NCBI GenBank assembly: GCA_023213395.1
Contig: CM041465.1
Location: 204,917,741 to 204,981,740 of the forward strand
Reading direction: 5' to 3'
DNA from: Cycas panzhihuaensis
Taxonomy: Eukaryota > Cycadophyta
DNA: 64,000 nt
Under the pieces are notes generated by a model that saw nothing but the letters and a program-made list of their open reading frames with translations, was not told the origin of the DNA and did no database searches. This document shows positions 55,142 through 64,000 of the stretch, one piece after another; position 1 is the first letter of the stretch, and every line of letters starts with the position of its first letter. Both the position numbers and the translations under genes were made by a program.

Positions 55142-57744
55142 ATTATTGGAATGAAGTTCATTGCAAGGACTAGATCCATTACAATGTGATTATCATAATG
55201 TCTCCCAATGGAAGACATCGCTTCTTGGTCGGGTGGCATAACAATTGGTCATTGAGTTGGAAAGTAGAACACGTAGGACACCTCTAGTCTTGGGACAGTT
55301 GTAGCAATTGGAAACTCAATTGCTTGAGACCTAGAAGCAGTTACCAGTAATTGAAGAGAAATTAGATTTTTTATGTCAATTCATTCTAGAGTGGGTTGAT
55401 GATGTCTCCAACATTTGGAGTAAAACAAAGCAATTCAAGAAACAATCTGTATTGCAAATTGCAGATGGGTTGGAGGAAGTTATTTTTAGACTAGGTGCTT
55501 GGATTTTTAAAATTGGTGAGGGCTCTAAGGAGTATAGTGAATTGTGGAGGGTAATTCATGGTTTGAAAAGTAAGCGAAAAACACCACAAACATTAATCTT
55601 GAGTTCTATACTGAAGTGGCTGCTCTACAATTAGGTGAATTACCCCATGTTAAGCAGTTAGAAACCCAATAAAATGTTTTGCATTTGTATGATTTTATTT
55701 ATTTTGAACATTTATGTCCACCTCCGAAATTGAATAACTAGATCTTGTGGCACTAAATCAAGCTTGGAATCAATTAAAGTAGGATCAAAAGGACGTGAAG
55801 AGAGCTTTGGTTGAACATGTCATATAAAAGGAAGAAATTTTTGTAGTCGTTGATTCAAATTTTTGGAGGATGAGGAAGAGAATGAGATTTGAAAATTTTT
55901 GAATTTTTAGGTTCAGTGAGGGCATTCGATAGACTTGCGACGGGGGAGATGTGTGTAGGCTGATTGACTATAGTTTTCATTATATTTTGAAATTATGATC
56001 AAGCTTGGAGATCACAATCATGATCACGATCAGACTTGTTGATTGTGATCATAGCAATTGATCGGGTCCTCCGATTATGGTCATGAAATTGAAAGTGTAA
56101 CTCCTCTTATTATTTTTTAACAAATAGACAATTATAATTATCTATCATATATATCAATGTATAAATCAAAGTATATCTTAGTTTTAGGGTTTTGTTCTTC
56201 TCATTATATGTAATTGGTTGATTGCCATCATCTTTTTATTCTGGCTTGAACTCTTCCTATGCATTGTTTTAGGGGTTGCATCTAGTTGTGAGAGAACCAG
56301 ATGTAGTCCCCTCCTTTTGATAATAAAGAAGCAATTGGTTTTGCACACGGAAATGATTTGTGTTGTTGACATTCTTCATATTGCATGCGATGTAAGTTTG
56401 TAGGTTGAGAAGCACACACAACAATAGGCTATAGATGCATATGTAAGTAAGCATGTTGGGGAATCATAACATTCTATAATTCAACAGTTAACCATGTGGG
56501 GTTCTTCTACACAAGGTGATCAACAAGTAGATCCAACTTCATTTTACAATTGTTTTGTAGGAGCATCTATGGATGGTGACATTGGTAGAACTACACAAGG
56601 TTTGAATTAATATGGTGGTCTATGTGGAGGAGTTGATGGAACTTCAACCTTAAATAATTCTAAGCAATTGAAGGGAGGAAGTGGGGGTAGGATGAAGGTA
56701 GTTGATAGATGTTAATGTTTATGACAATAAGTAGGGAATGAAACACCTGTGTCTAAGTTGAGTAAGTAGATCTACAAATTTGCTAACATATGTGAATTAG
56801 TGGTTTATTGAGGTAGAACAAGAGAATGTAGTTATAGTGCAGTACACATTGGATAAGCTCAAGGAGACGTTGTCCTTATGTAGTTCAAGCTAAAATGGAA
56901 ATTCCAAAGAGCATATTAAGAACATGCATCCTATATGAATAGGAGGAAAGAACTACAACAAGAGTAATTTATATTTTGTTGGGAACATGGATAATCAAAG
57001 CATGCAAAGAAAGGTGACAACCGTGCATGTAAACTAGGTAGTGATGAGAGCTTTTAACATTTCTTCTTTGCATATTTGAATGCAATGAAGATTCTACAAC
57101 AATATGAAGGGAATGGTTGGCATGGCACAAGTCGCATAGATACGGTTATGGCAACAATAATGGCAAAATAAGGGAGATAAAATAGTTTGGAGAGAAACCA
57201 ACGGCTACTAAGGCTATCCTTGCATGAATTCTCTCAACATTTAGTAAGTCTACTGAGGACCTACTCGTGAGGTGCTCCACTCAAAAAGAAGAATGTTGAC
57301 ATTGATGCCTTTTTACTGGCATCTTGATTTCATCTCTATCTTGAACATTCTTGCATTTGCCTTCGTGTCTTCCCCAACATGCTCTCACACACTCAACAAT
57401 TATAAATAAACAAATAAAATGAGTAATAAGGGTTTGACACAATAGAACCAATCATAAATAATTCATGCTCATTATAAAGTCTCTCTAAAAGTCTCCCCCA
57501 TTACATTAAAATCCATGAAATTTATACATAAAAAAATTGGGTACATCAGTTGGTCGTTGGCCAACTCACTTCCTTATCCCAACTCTTGGTCACCTAAACT
57601 AAACATGTGACTAGGGTCTATATATAAAAGGGACTACTGGCTAAAACCAAGATAAGCTATGAAATACAACATAAACATGATAAATGGGCTCCATGGCCAA
57701 TTGTATGCACTTAAAAACAGTTATAAGGCCTGTAAATAAACATG
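55142..57744. other. unassigned DNA with short coding-like patches
   Basis: Plus-strand patches include QIADGLEEVIFRLGAWIFKI near 55455-55515, MWGSSTQGDQQVDPTSFYN from ATG 56494, KQLKGGSGGRMKVVDRC near 56665-56715 and NLYFVGNMDNQSMQRKVTTV near 56960-57020. All are interrupted by stops and none matches a family I know. No LTR or PBS is visible. The inverted 16-bp echo of the 42.5-kb repeat is at 56017-56032. Confidence 0.35.
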
Positions 57745-58018
57745 TGCATCAAGAACCTCATTTGCTTATGGCATGTATAAGAGCCAACATTTTTTTGTAA
57801 TAAATGTGTTTAAATTGTTCCTTCCCTTTGAATTTCTTGATCTTGTATGTTATTGGTTTATTGTCTTGCACGAGAACCACTCATAGTCCTTCACCTGAAG
57901 CATTGCATTCCAAAACAAATGACTTTGAGAAATCTAGTATGGCAAGCATTGGAGGGATTGCCATCTATTGTTTTAAGTCCTAGAAAGCCTTTTCTGCTTG
58001 ATCATCCCATACAAAGAC
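57745..58018 (-). pseudogene. Gypsy-R RNase H, left of the nested element
   Basis: Minus-strand VFVWDDQAEKAF near 57983-58018, MLAILDFSKSFVLECNASGE near 57895-57955, VQDNKPITYKIKKFKGKEQF near 57820-57880 and YYKKMLALIHAISK near 57775-57815. This is the RNase H start of a gypsy Pol. It continues the RT piece at 62849-63116 once the nested element is removed. The left end is lost at about 57745. Confidence 0.78.
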
Positions 58019-58317
58019 TGTTAAATTTTAATATGGAAGGCATCAATCACCACATACGCCACAAGAGCGATAACCAAACATAACTTTCACTTCATTAATA
58101 TAAGCATAACTCTAATACATCAAGGACTCAATATGAGTCGCTATGATGACTTGACTTTTATATTACCTTCAGCCACCTTTATATATGGAACAGGTGAGAG
58201 GGTATACATCAAAAGTAATGCATGTGGGACTATTGTTTTTACCCAAACTGACTTAACTAATGACATATCACTCTAATATTATTGACCCTAAGACAAGTTA
58301 AACATTATACTCTAACA
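58019..58317 (-). repeat. 3' LTR of the nested element (299 bp)
   Basis: Plus-strand ends are TGTTAAATTT and CTCTAACA. Minus-strand TATA sequence CATATATAAAGG is near 58190-58201. Confidence 0.93.
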
Positions 58318-58330
58318 CCTCCCCTTAATG
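58318..58330 (-). other. polypurine tract of the nested element
   Basis: The minus strand reads ATTAAGGGGAGG immediately before the LTR start TGTTAGAG. Confidence 0.8.
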
Positions 58331-58457
58331 TTTAATGTTTGAATTAAGGACAATTTGACATGACTAACACACATTAACATGGGACTTGACTTGAGTTTGA
58401 GACTACAGAAACTAAAAACAACATGACAAAATTGACATAGAGCTCGACTTTAAAAAG

Positions 58458-59813
58458 TTATTTGAACTTCCATCTCCTGAGCGTTGGAATTTTCCTGAAG
58501 ATGATGTCTTGAGCTTCATCTTCATCCAATGGACTGCAAACCTTGTATGCCTTGTTTGCTATATTGCCTTCTGATTCCTGTTTGATGGATCTTCCTGTGT
58601 ACTCCTGGTGAAGGTGTGGTCGTCCTGGAGTAAGTATGAAGTAAATTGACTTCTCTTTATCTGTTTCCAAGCCTGCTGAGCTGATTGATTTCTCGATCCA
58701 TTGATCACCTCCTTGAAATGAAGTAAACAATAATGATCCATTTCCAAATTTTCCTTGAACAAGATGCTTTGTTCCTTTTATGTTATCCAGGAAATTTGTA
58801 GTGCCAAAAGTGATGAGAGTCTTCATTATGGTCATATGCACATATTTCCCTATTATTGCTACACAAATGTGAAAGATTACCTTGATACGGTTGAGCTTCA
58901 AGATCAAGTATCCTATCCAAAACATGTAGCAATCTTGATGCACAGGGTTTTGATTATAAGATATTATTCTCATGTTCCTTCTTTTTAATATCTTTGTAGG
59001 GTATGCTACTATAATTTGGATTCTCTCAAAGATAAACATAGAAGATGCGGTTGAATTGAGTACAATAACGCATAGTCTCCAATAAGTGCATATTAATGTG
59101 TATCCTATCATTATTTGAATCCTGGCTACATATCTGTCAGCACAAACCAGGATGATATTGCTCATCCTTTTTGTTAAGTGACCTGCGCCTTCGTTAAGTA
59201 TTACCTGCAGGGATTGAGGTTCAAGTTCTTCAAGTTCCACTCTACTAGCATTCCCAGATGTGAGCTTTCCTACAATCTTGGTGAGGCTCATGTTATTTGA
59301 CAGATTCACATCTTCATTGTCTTCATTAGATTTCAACTTTTCATTTGTTAGGTCTTTAGGTGGATTGGCCTTACCAGAATCAGTTTGTCTTTTACCTTTT
59401 CTTTTCAACTTCTTCCTTTGGTTCCATAACCTTCTGATACATTTCTGCACTTCTTCAGGTCCTTGTTCATGTACGTCTGCTAGCAAGTTCCACGCCTCTT
59501 CAGCTGAGGTCATATTTTGAAGTGTTTGCGCAAGAAAGTGATATGAAGAGTGGAGGTTCTCCTTGTCGAAGGCTGCAATCATGGCATCAATGACTACTCT
59601 ATTTTTCTTCATGAAGTTTGCCTCCCCTTCATCATTAATTGAAACTCTTCCAAGTACAAGGTTCCATAGCCTTTTTATTCTAAAAACACATTCCATCTTA
59701 ATTTTCCATATTCGAAAATTGACTCCAACATATTCAGGTAACACTATGTTGGTGTCTGTTACCCAAAACTCCATTTTTTCTGCTACAAAGGTAATAACCT
59801 CACTTAACTCCAT
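58458..59813 (-). CDS. 451-aa gag-like ORF of the nested element
   Basis: The longest intact frame in the window. Residues about 25-60 (LPEYVGVNFRIWKIKMECVF) and 95-120 (FLAQTLQNMTSAEEAWNLLA) resemble the N-terminal part of copia-type Gag (DUF4219/UBN2 families), which binds RNA and builds particles. Residues about 130-150 are strongly basic (QRKKLKRKGKRQTDSGK). The rest, about 210-451, matches nothing I know, has hydrophobic stretches (FRIQ... to FIFERIQIIVAYP) and may be out-of-frame sequence that happens to be open. No zinc knuckle, protease or RT is seen. ATG 59813 is the first in the frame and precedes the Gag-like part, so it is plausible. There is no sign of a spliced pol downstream. 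Confidence 0.6.
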   Translation of the reverse strand: MELSEVITFVAEKMEFWVTDTNIVLPEYVGVNFRIWKIKMECVFRIKRLWNLVLGRVSINDEGEANFMKKNRVVIDAMIAAFDKENLHSSYHFLAQTLQNMTSAEEAWNLLADVHEQGPEEVQKCIRRLWNQRKKLKRKGKRQTDSGKANPPKDLTNEKLKSNEDNEDVNLSNNMSLTKIVGKLTSGNASRVELEELEPQSLQVILNEGAGHLTKRMSNIILVCADRYVARIQIMIGYTLICTYWRLCVIVLNSTASSMFIFERIQIIVAYPTKILKRRNMRIISYNQNPVHQDCYMFWIGYLILKLNRIKVIFHICVAIIGKYVHMTIMKTLITFGTTNFLDNIKGTKHLVQGKFGNGSLLFTSFQGGDQWIEKSISSAGLETDKEKSIYFILTPGRPHLHQEYTGRSIKQESEGNIANKAYKVCSPLDEDEAQDIIFRKIPTLRRWKFK

Positions 59814-60524
59814 ATATGGCTAAGTTGAACTAGAGAATATTACCCAAGGAAGATTTGCCCTGATAAATATTTGAGGTGAGCTGTCACAGCAGAATTGTCC
59901 CCACCAATCTTGAAAGATCTAGTTGATCTATGCAATCCTTGAGAAAACACTCTATGGTTCACAAAGGCACCAGGTCTTCTTGTGATAGCTTTCTTCCATG
60001 CTTATTGCATCAAAACCTCCACGGTTTGCAAGGACATTCCACTTTAAAGGTTCTCTGGCTTCAGATGTAGGCCTCCAGGAATTCAAGACAATGGTCTCAC
60101 CTTCGGGGGCTCTCTGCCGACTCCAATGGACAAGAAAAACCAAACATCTCTAACAGGGATCCACCTACCAAGGAGAAACACCTCAACAACCAGCCTTGAC
60201 CAAATTAAGCCAACTTTAGTTAGACGGACTAAGATCTTAATCTTTACGGATCTGAAGAACCCCTAATGCCATTCAGTCCACACGGCTAGATTTCCGTGGT
60301 AACCCACACGGTTGCGGACACCGTTTTTCTGGGACAGATTCTATCTTGAATTACTACTGGGGACACCTAGGAGCAATACTGACCTTGGAAGATCTCCTCC
60401 ACAACTCAACTTGGCAAATGTCTTAACGGAGTCTCCTTCTTGCTGGCATGCAAGCTGCAGTTACACTAATGTGGAAGCATGATGCACGAATTCTTCACTT
60501 CCCATACAGATTACCACATTTGAG
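59814..60524 (-). other. interior of the nested element upstream of its ORF
   Basis: Holds a 63-codon open frame at 59952-60143 on the element strand (MVFLVHWSRQRAPEGETIVL) without a known domain. Ordinary base composition, unlike the AT-rich genomic surroundings. Confidence 0.4.
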
Positions 60525-60540
60525 TTTTTTTTTTTTTTTT
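60525..60540. repeat. T16 homopolymer (A16 on the element strand)
   Basis: Sixteen T on the plus strand. It could be a retained poly(A) tail in the element sense, or the pyrimidine tract of an intron in the opposite sense. Confidence 0.8.
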
Positions 60541-60616
60541 CTTCAATTTCTCCAGTCCTGAGACTGTAGAGCGTCAGGCAGATCCTACCTTGCACTGCTA
60601 TTCATTTTCTGCAGGG

Positions 60617-61135
60617 AAGAAGATTGCTATTGTGAAGCTGGTGTAGAAGAGATGGATGGATTGGGAATTGATCATACAGTGTCAAGAACAGTAGACTTTT
60701 CTTCTGAGACCATAATTGACGGAGAGGATGTAGACTGAGATAGAGAGAAAAATAAGAAGTCTCAGCTTGAAAAAGGCTATATGGTGCCGTATTCGATGAT
60801 TCAACCTCTCAGCTGTCTGTCAAATCAGGGGACTCTGGGAAAGAGAATAAGATGGAGGATATGGATACAATTACTGAAATTACAGAAGCAGATGAGCTTC
60901 AGGAACATGCAATGCCAGTGGAAAATTTTGAGTCTGAAGAGGCTACAAAGGATAACAGAGGGGCGACACCACTGTACATGAAAGAGGTAGAAACACGGTT
61001 TCCCAAATCCAAAAGTCAAGGCTTTCTCAGAATTCAAATCCTTCGTCAAAGCGAGTGCCAAGGGCTGCTTCAAACAATTCACTTCATCGAGCAGTTATCA
61101 GTGGAACTGTGTGGTCTGAAATTGACCTTTACGTA
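60617..61135 (+). pseudogene. exon-like sequence carried antisense in the nested element
   Basis: Plus-strand coding-like text follows an acceptor-like CATTTTCTGCAG: CEAGVEEMDGLGIDHTVSRT, a TGA near 60736, LEKGYMVPYSMIQP, then after a frame change the open piece 60852-61136 (MDTITEITEADELQEHAMPV, SEEATKDNRGATPLYMKEVE). Acidic and balanced in composition, unlike retroelement or AT-driven frames. Family unknown. It looks like a host exon captured by the element and since decayed. Confidence 0.4.
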
Positions 61136-61136
61136 G

Positions 61137-62532
61137 AGATTTGCTTCACAGTAATAGGATGACAGGCAATTCTTCAATCTCTATATCTCTGACCAGTAAC
61201 TCTTCCATGACACATATCTTGCTTCAATGGTGTTGATTCTTCTGACTGAGTTTGACTCTGCAAGTCTGAGAGGCAAAGGTTTTGATTTCCACGCCTTAAT
61301 TCTCCAACCGATTTCCAAATGCGTGCATGCTTGTCTTTTCTTATCGTATATAAGTACTGCTGACACGATCTCACCTTCTTGGTATCCCAGACATTGGAAT
61401 GTCGCAGATACAAAGCAGGAACACCATGTGAATATGCTCAGGTACTGCTAAGCAAGTTTATTACTGATCTTTGAGCCACATAGATTTGACGAACACCTCT
61501 TTGATTTTTAGGGTATCAACTCCATGAGCTCTGTTGCTTTTATTGCCCTCTGTTATGGTTGTTTGCACTTCATGGCTGAATTCAGTCCCTTCGCAGCAGC
61601 AACACCTTGCAGGAAAACTCCTGACTTCGACTTGAATGTTTCTTCTTTGCCCTTGTCTTGTCCTCCTCCGTCTTTTAATCACCGATCTGGTGGATTGCCT
61701 GAAGGAGACAGGTCAACATCATGGCACTGCCCAGCTGAAAGAAATGGATTGAAGCTTTGAAACGGCAACGAAACTTGTATATTTCAGAGGAAGCGGTTTG
61801 GCTAGAACTGCAAGCGATCGTCTTACAAGGACGGATTTTGGCCCAGGCCCACACGGCTCAACACGCGCTTCAAATTTGTATTTTCCACAATCTCTGAGAA
61901 ACAAAGGCGCCTTCGTTGAGAATATACTGTGGTGTTATCATTTGGCAAATGCAGATCACTCGCATAGCTTGAAGACGCAGACGCAGCAAGACCAACCTAT
62001 CTCTAGTGAGTTATGATAATCCATACAGCTGAAGAAACATGTAATTTGACGTGCTTGTCCACTGTGATCAATATCATCAGATTTCTATCTCAAGCGGAAA
62101 CTTCCAATTAGAAGGATGAGTACAGACTTCCCCTTTTTTGTTTGGAGGATTCTTCATGTACACAGGGCTCTCTTGCAATCTGGGCATCATTCACATGCAG
62201 GGAGCCTCTTACTATGGGTGCTTCATATTAATACAGCCAGAACCTTTATTGATGACAACCTCCCTTTTGTCTTATATTACCGAGTTACGTTTTGCATTTT
62301 AGGCTCACAATAGAGTAAACTCTAAACAACAGATTTTCTCCAACAATGCTAGGGCTACATAACAAGGGAAAGGAATGATATTAGCCGGTAAAATTCTTGA
62401 TTTGTATTAGCAATGGCCTTGAGACTTCTTTTTCAATTCGATCTCCAATCTAGCAATGACTTGATGGTCCCACCTCACTTTTGTCCTTTATTAAACTTCT
62501 CCTCTCTCAATCTTGTTCTGGAAGAAAGGCCT
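61137..62532. other. remaining carried sequence next to the PBS
   Basis: It has the texture of genic or UTR DNA, with open frames of 60-94 codons on both strands (for example 61524-61760 plus, containing TPDFDLNVSSLPLSCPPP). No domain can be named. It includes the element leader at its right end. Confidence 0.35.
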
Positions 62533-62544
62533 GCTCTGATACCA
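62533..62544 (-). other. primer-binding site of the nested element
   Basis: The plus strand reads GCTCTGATACCA, an exact complement of TGGTATCAGAGC, directly abutting the 5' LTR. Confidence 0.93.
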
Positions 62545-62843
62545 TGTTAAATTTTAATATGGAAGGCATCAATCACAACATACACCACAAGACCGATAAC
62601 CAAACATAACCTTCATTTCATTAATATGAGCATAACTCTAATACATCAAGGACTCAATATGAGTTGCTATGATGACTTGACTTTTATATTACCTTCAGCC
62701 ACCTTTATATATGGAATAGGTGAGAGGGTATACATCAAAAGTAATGCATGTGGGACTATTGCTTTTACCCAAACTGACTTAACTAATGACAAATCACTCT
62801 AATACTATTGACCCTAAGACTCATTAAACATTATATTCTAACA
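62545..62843 (-). repeat. 5' LTR of the nested element (299 bp)
   Basis: Plus-strand ends are TGTTAAATTT and TTCTAACA. Minus-strand TATA sequence is near 62702-62713. It is the partner of 58019-58317. Confidence 0.93.
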
Positions 62844-62848
62844 AAGAC

Positions 62849-64000
62849 ATATTCTTTTGGTAACATTTATAAGGGAAGCTGATATGTGGGCATAACTCTT
62901 GACAAATTTCCTATAAAAACACATTGCTCCAAGAAATGTTCTCACTTTGGACACATTTTTTGGTGTTCGCCATTCCAACATAGCCTGGATCTTCCTTGGT
63001 TCCACTTTGACACCCTCAATTGAAATGATGCGACCCAAATATTCTAGTTCATACCTTCCGTATGTGCATTTGGCCTTCTTTGCAAATGGAGCATTATCTT
63101 GTAGAATTTGAAGCACCTATTTGACATGTTGCACGTGTTCTTTCCAACTTTTGTTATAAACCAACTTGTCATTAGAGAACACTCAAACAAACTTCCTAAG
63201 ATATGGTCAAAGTACCTTGTTCATTGTGGCTTGGAATGTTGCGAGAGCATTTGGTAGTCTAAATGGCATCACCCTGAACTCGTAGTGGCCTTCATGTGTG
63301 TAGAAAGCTATCTTAGGTGTGGCCTTGGGTCTTATTCAAATCTAACAATAGCTTGATTGAAGATCAATCTTGTTCAAGATTTGCGCTCCATGCATTTCAT
63401 TCAAGAGATCTTCTATACAAGGGATGAGAAATTGATTCTTGATAGTGGCATGCGGTTAATGCACATCCTAAATGATCCCTCCTTCTTGGTACCAAGATTA
63501 TTGGTGCTGCAAATGGGCTCTTGCTTGGTATGATGGTGCCTTGATCCAACAGTTCTTGAGTCCATTTTTTCGTCATAGCCTTGTGGTGATATGAATGCTT
63601 ACAGGGTTGAGCATTGATTGGAACTTTACTTGGTTCAAGCTCAATGATGTGCTTCATTCCATAATTAGGTGGTAATTCCTTTGGTGGATCCTCAAACACC
63701 TTTGGGAAGTCACTAAGAACTAACTATATTTTTGGGTGAGCCTCTAAATTTGTTGGAATTGAGTTGCCTAGCAATTGGCAACATACCCCTATAAGGCCTT
63801 CTTTAATATCTTCTCCCCTTAATGGGACAACAGTAGATGATTTGGTGGTGTGGGTGGAGTTTGCAACTTCTATTATTTCCTATTTTGGCAAAATATCATG
63901 AACACTCTATTGTAATTTACGATGAATGTTCTAAGTGTTCTTAATCATTGGGCCTCGAGGACTACATCTACCACCCCAATTGGCCTAGCAAAACTTAGAG
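62849..64000 (-). pseudogene. Gypsy-R protease end and reverse transcriptase, cut by the window edge
   Basis: Open piece 62838-63116: KAKCTYGRYELEYLGRIISI, VKVEPRKIQAMLEWRTPKNV, VRTFLGAMCFYRKFVKSYAH, the RT connection. Open piece 63397-63699: FEDPPKELPPNYGMKHIIEL, KKWTQELLDQGTIIPSKSPF, AAPIILVPRR, the RT fingers. Between them are frame breaks over the palm. Near 63900-63990, IGVVDVVLEAQWLRT-like text (with a stop) is the end of a gypsy aspartic protease. The protease start, Gag and 5' LTR would lie beyond 64000. Confidence 0.82.

Larger units (their letters stand above)
58019..62843 (-). mobile_element. non-autonomous LTR retrotransposon nested in Gypsy-R (4825 bp)
   Basis: Both LTRs are 299 bp with TG...CA ends, an exact PBS is next to the 5' LTR, a PPT is next to the 3' LTR, and the flanking target-site duplication AAGAC is perfect (58014-58018 and 62844-62848). 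The interior is 4.2 kb and has no recognisable RT, integrase or RNase H. It holds a 451-codon ORF near its 3' end and about 2.7 kb of sequence unlike retroviral genes. It must have moved with enzymes supplied by another element. Hand comparison of the LTRs gives about 15 differences (about 5 percent). Confidence 0.93.

Noticed and set aside
1-64000. CRISPR array, bacterial defence or toxin system, biosynthetic gene cluster
   Set aside because: No direct-repeat array with spacers, no cas-like or operon-like gene order; all multi-domain coding sequence is plant LTR retrotransposon type.
1-64000. tRNA, rRNA or organelle DNA insertions
   Set aside because: No cloverleaf, conserved rRNA stretch or plastid gene sequence was recognised by eye; a computed search would be needed to exclude short ones.

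Overview
The window looks like intergenic DNA from a seed plant with a large, retrotransposon-rich genome; a conifer or other gymnosperm is possible but not shown. The evidence is AT-rich sequence, nested and decayed Ty1/copia and Ty3/gypsy LTR retrotransposons, primer-binding sites matching the plant initiator tRNA-Met complement (TGGTATCAGAGC), and no intact multi-exon host gene. I saw no rRNA, tRNA, CRISPR array or bacterial-style operon.

Layout. 0-8.1 kb: old AT-rich sequence with a decayed unidentified reading frame (about 0.2-1.8 kb), two directly repeated LTRs (1883-2207, 5711-6034), each followed by primer-binding-type sequence, and a DUF4283-like remnant (7.5-8.1 kb). 8.1-14.2 kb: two minus-strand copia fragments fused head to tail (Copia-1, Copia-2). 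15.0-21.3 kb: a complete but inactivated minus-strand copia element (Copia-3) with 356-bp LTRs and a near-perfect target-site duplication. 22.4-26.0 kb: a lone LTR plus PBS, then a long, heavily decayed minus-strand frame I cannot name. 28-32 kb: a less AT-rich stretch with unassigned open frames. 32.0-37.5 kb: a decayed lysine-rich frame and a 2-kb tandem segmental duplication. 37.9-41.6 kb: a minus-strand chromodomain gypsy element (Gypsy-M) interrupted inside its RNase H domain by an 817-bp solo LTR and by a second LTR-like insert. 41.6-42.4 kb: an opposing gypsy integrase fragment. 43.7-55.1 kb: a composite of a mosaic gypsy/copia LTR, a full-length plus-strand copia body (Copia-4, same family as Copia-3) and a plus-strand chromodomain gypsy (Gypsy-P). 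57.7-64 kb: a third gypsy (Gypsy-R, minus) split by a 4.8-kb LTR element with perfect TSD, PBS and PPT but no pol, carrying a 451-codon gag-like ORF and about 2.7 kb of non-retroviral sequence.

The genes do not form a pathway; they are layered copies of Gag-protease-integrase-RT-RNase H polyproteins. Nearly all carry stops or frameshifts. Many stops look like C-to-T changes at glutamine, arginine or tryptophan codons, as expected for methylated, silenced plant transposons. The most unusual objects are the non-autonomous element at 58019-62843 with its carried sequence, the mosaic LTR at 43732-44168, the tandem duplication at 33412-37487, three premature stops shared by Copia-3 and Copia-4, and the unidentified decayed frame at about 22.9-26.0 kb.
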